Positions 4,879 to 6,091 of a DNA stretch of 6,091 nucleotides are shown in pieces. The stretch's first letter is position 1; every line of letters starts with the position of its first letter. The notes under the pieces are model-generated. The model was not told where the DNA came from, made no database searches, and saw only the letters and a list, made by a program, of their open reading frames with translations. Made by a program: the position numbers and the translations under genes. Origin of the DNA: an uncultured Eisenbergiella sp. (GTDB taxonomy: Bacteria; Bacillota; Clostridia; Lachnospirales; Lachnospiraceae); NCBI GenBank assembly GCA_948960675.1, contig CARDPF010000100.1:1-6091 (forward strand), written 5' to 3'.

Positions 4879-5421
4879 TTATTCTTTGGTTTTGCCACAG
4901 GAGCAGGAACCAACATAGCTGGCGTTAATGTTACCGCATTTAGGACATTTCCATGAGCCGTCTTTTCTTATATAGCTGGGTTTCCGGGAGACGGGTTTTG
5001 GAGCAGAATCCTTGGTTCCGCCACAAGAGCAGGTACCAACATAACTGGCATTTAATGACCCGCATATAGGACATTCCCAGGAACCGTCAGGGTGTATAAT
5101 AGCTGACTTTTTCGAAGCAGATTTTGAAATGGCAACACTTGAGGAAATGGCGGCAGAGCCAATATAGGATTCGACTGCGGATCGTATTAGTGCGGCAACA
5201 GATATGGAATGTTGATGACAATATTCCTGAATAGATTCATAAAAGTCTTCACTGACATCAGCGCTGATTTTGGGCTTTCGATTGTAACTGTCAGACCTAT
5301 ATGAGGTTTCTGATTCATAACTGTTATAAGTATAAGTGGGTTTTGAGGATTGTTTTGATGCAATAGCAATAATGATAACAAAAATTAAGAAAATAGCAAG
5401 GATTGCAAATATGAGTGCCAT
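4879..5421 (-). CDS. Membrane-anchored protein with ribbon-helix-helix-like segment and two zinc ribbons
   Basis: The 180-residue protein starts at an ATG with AAGGAGG 7 bases upstream. Residues 2-22 are a strongly hydrophobic helix, most likely a membrane anchor. A Ser/Tyr-rich linker (24-48) follows. Residues about 50-88 (KISADVSEDFYESIQEYC and on to AALIRSAVESYI) resemble a ribbon-helix-helix DNA-binding or dimerisation fold. The C-terminal half is a tandem duplication of a short zinc ribbon: DGSWECPICGSLNASYVGTC (112-131) and DGSWKCPKCGNINASYVGSC (154-173). The predicted metal ligands are C117, C120, C131, C133 and C159, C162, C173, C175. I know of no named family with this layout, and the function is unknown. 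A cytoplasmic zinc-ribbon tail tied to the membrane could be a sensor or scaffold (inference). It is transcribed against both plus-strand neighbours from its own likely promoter. Confidence 0.85.
   Translation of the reverse strand: MALIFAILAIFLIFVIIIAIASKQSSKPTYTYNSYESETSYRSDSYNRKPKISADVSEDFYESIQEYCHQHSISVAALIRSAVESYIGSAAISSSVAISKSASKKSAIIHPDGSWECPICGSLNASYVGTCSCGGTKDSAPKPVSRKPSYIRKDGSWKCPKCGNINASYVGSCSCGKTKE
4882..5100 (-). repeat. Tandem intragenic duplication of the zinc-ribbon unit
   Basis: The segments 5008-5100 and 4882-4974 encode two related 31-residue units with a 126-base (42-codon) period. Both share DGSW, CPxCG, NASYVG and CSCG. DNA identity is visible but imperfect, so the duplication is not recent or has been held by selection. 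Confidence 0.82.
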
Positions 5422-5452
5422 GGGAGAACCTCCTTCATTAGTATTTTATTAA

Positions 5453-5481
5453 AGTATACATAAGGGGATATAAAAAAGCAA
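5453..5481 (-). promoter_or_regulatory. Probable promoter of the zinc-ribbon gene
   Basis: On the minus strand TTGCTT (5476-5481) and TATACT (5453-5458) are 17 bases apart. The distance to the ATG at 5421 leaves room for the AAGGAGG ribosome binding site. The -35 box matches only half the consensus. Confidence 0.45.
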
Positions 5482-5485
5482 TACG

Positions 5486-5497
5486 CCCATATATGGG
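5486..5497. promoter_or_regulatory. 12-base palindrome in the divergent intergenic region
   Basis: CCCATATATGGG is a perfect palindrome just upstream of the zinc-ribbon gene's -35 box. It lies between that gene and the rightward 80-residue gene. It could be an operator for either, but no binding protein is indicated. Confidence 0.35.
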
Positions 5498-5561
5498 AGT
5501 ATAAGAGAAAGGGTGTGTTGCCCGGCTTGCATAGAAGCACATACAGGGAAAGGAGATCAGA

Positions 5562-5804
5562 ATGGAGCAAACAAAAGGGCAAAATGAAAGCACCAAGCAG
5601 ATGGAAAGGCAGGGGAACATGACACAACAGGAAAAAGCCTATTTGTACAGCAAAAGGTGTCTGGATGTCAAAATGGAAGCCATGGAAATCATCTTAAGGA
5701 GGATCAGGGAATTGGACGGACTTATAGATAAGCAGGGAAGTGATGAAAAACTCAAAACCCTGTCCGTCATCGCGCAGCTGGGGGCGGCGGTCATCCCGGA
5801 TTAA
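5562..5804 (+). CDS. Hypothetical 80-residue charged helical protein
   Basis: The ATG at 5562 has AAAGGAG 6 bases upstream, better than the internal ATG at 5619. The first 20 residues are polar and probably disordered (MEQTKGQNESTKQ). The remainder, from QQEKAYLYSKRCLDVK through EIILRRIRELDGLIDKQG to LKTLSVIAQLGAAVIPD, is predicted to be two or three helices and could form a coiled coil. There is no signal peptide, metal site or recognisable catalytic motif. I do not recognise a family. It is followed 54 bases later by another small gene on the same strand, and both lead toward a gene outside the right edge. The set probably forms the start of an accessory operon. No clear promoter was found directly upstream. 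Confidence 0.72.
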   Translation: MEQTKGQNESTKQMERQGNMTQQEKAYLYSKRCLDVKMEAMEIILRRIRELDGLIDKQGSDEKLKTLSVIAQLGAAVIPD

Positions 5805-5858
5805 AAGGAAACAAGTACAAGCCTGCAGTCATAAACTCAACAGAGGAGGTGGACACAG

Positions 5859-6023
5859 GTGGCAAAAAAGAAAGAAAAGGAAATTAAATGTATCGTGGAG
5901 GTCACCGAGGGGGCAGATATACGTATGACAGAGGCGTTGGTGAATGTTTATTACAAAATTAAGGCCGGTGTCATAAAAGGGCCTGTCCTGCCGGAAAAAG
6001 GAGCAGAGGATAAACCGGCGTAA
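5859..6023 (+). CDS. Hypothetical 54-residue basic-start small protein
   Basis: The GTG start has AGAGGAGGT about 8 bases upstream, which decides the start because no suitable ATG exists. The product begins with a lysine-rich stretch (MAKKKEKEIKC), then IVEVTEGADIRMTEALVNVYYKIKAGVIKG, and ends in an acidic, proline-containing tail. From memory, small genes of this type sit just upstream of serine recombinase genes in Clostridia elements. I cannot confirm that here and know no function. The reading frame is complete. Sixty-eight bases remain to the window edge, ending in a strong ribosome binding site, which implies that this gene is part of a longer rightward operon. Confidence 0.75.
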   Translation: MAKKKEKEIKCIVEVTEGADIRMTEALVNVYYKIKAGVIKGPVLPEKGAEDKPA

Positions 6024-6073
6024 GCCGGGAAGGTGGGACAGGCAGTAAAACCTACTGTGCAGGATGGCAGGGG

Positions 6074-6091
6074 AAAGGAGGAAGGATAAGT
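6074..6091 (+). promoter_or_regulatory. Ribosome binding site of a gene starting at or just beyond the right edge
   Basis: AAAGGAGG (6074-6081) is followed by GAAGGATAA-type spacing to the end of the window. A start codon should lie at or within a few bases after 6090, continuing the rightward operon. Confidence 0.6.

Overview
The window looks like accessory DNA from a Gram-positive Clostridia-type bacterium, most likely Lachnospiraceae or a relative. This is inferred from strong AGGAGG-type ribosome binding sites, consensus TTGACA/TATAAT promoters, TTG and GTG starts, and protein families I associate with gut Clostridia elements. No rRNA, tRNA, CRISPR array or complete insertion sequence was seen.

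Left part (1-3723), all on the minus strand. A promoter with perfect consensus hexamers (3695-3723) precedes a 58-codon HicA toxin, the HicB antitoxin, a LytTR-type DNA-binding regulator with a degenerate receiver domain, and a 516-residue large serine recombinase. The gaps are 42, 28 and 22 bases and no terminator is visible between the genes, so they probably form one transcription unit. A long hairpin spans the recombinase stop codon. Beyond it, still on the minus strand, begins a protein cut by the left edge (591 to <1). Its N-terminal P-loop domain resembles the anti-phage dCTP deaminase (AvcD) type of defence protein.

Middle part (3724-4235). This is a mostly non-coding stretch with a 13-bp perfect inverted repeat. 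It is followed by a short plus-strand transcript, with an extended -10 promoter and a dyad, that encodes a 40-residue peptide. That gene converges on an XRE repressor gene, and the two share a bidirectional terminator.

Right part (4233-6091). The XRE repressor (TTG start) and a small plus-strand gene diverge from a compact switch. Its two promoters have back-to-back -35 boxes, and repeated GGTCATAG operators lie in both promoter spacers and at the start of the plus-strand transcript. Next is a minus-strand gene for an unusual protein: a membrane anchor, a ribbon-helix-helix-like segment and two tandem zinc ribbons. Two small plus-strand genes follow (80 and 54 residues), and a strong ribosome binding site at the right edge announces another gene just outside.

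Overall, the window reads as a mobile-element or defence-island junction. A toxin-antitoxin pair and a dedicated regulator are coupled to the recombinase, a probable phage-defence gene is adjacent, and a lysogeny-like repressor module lies to the right.
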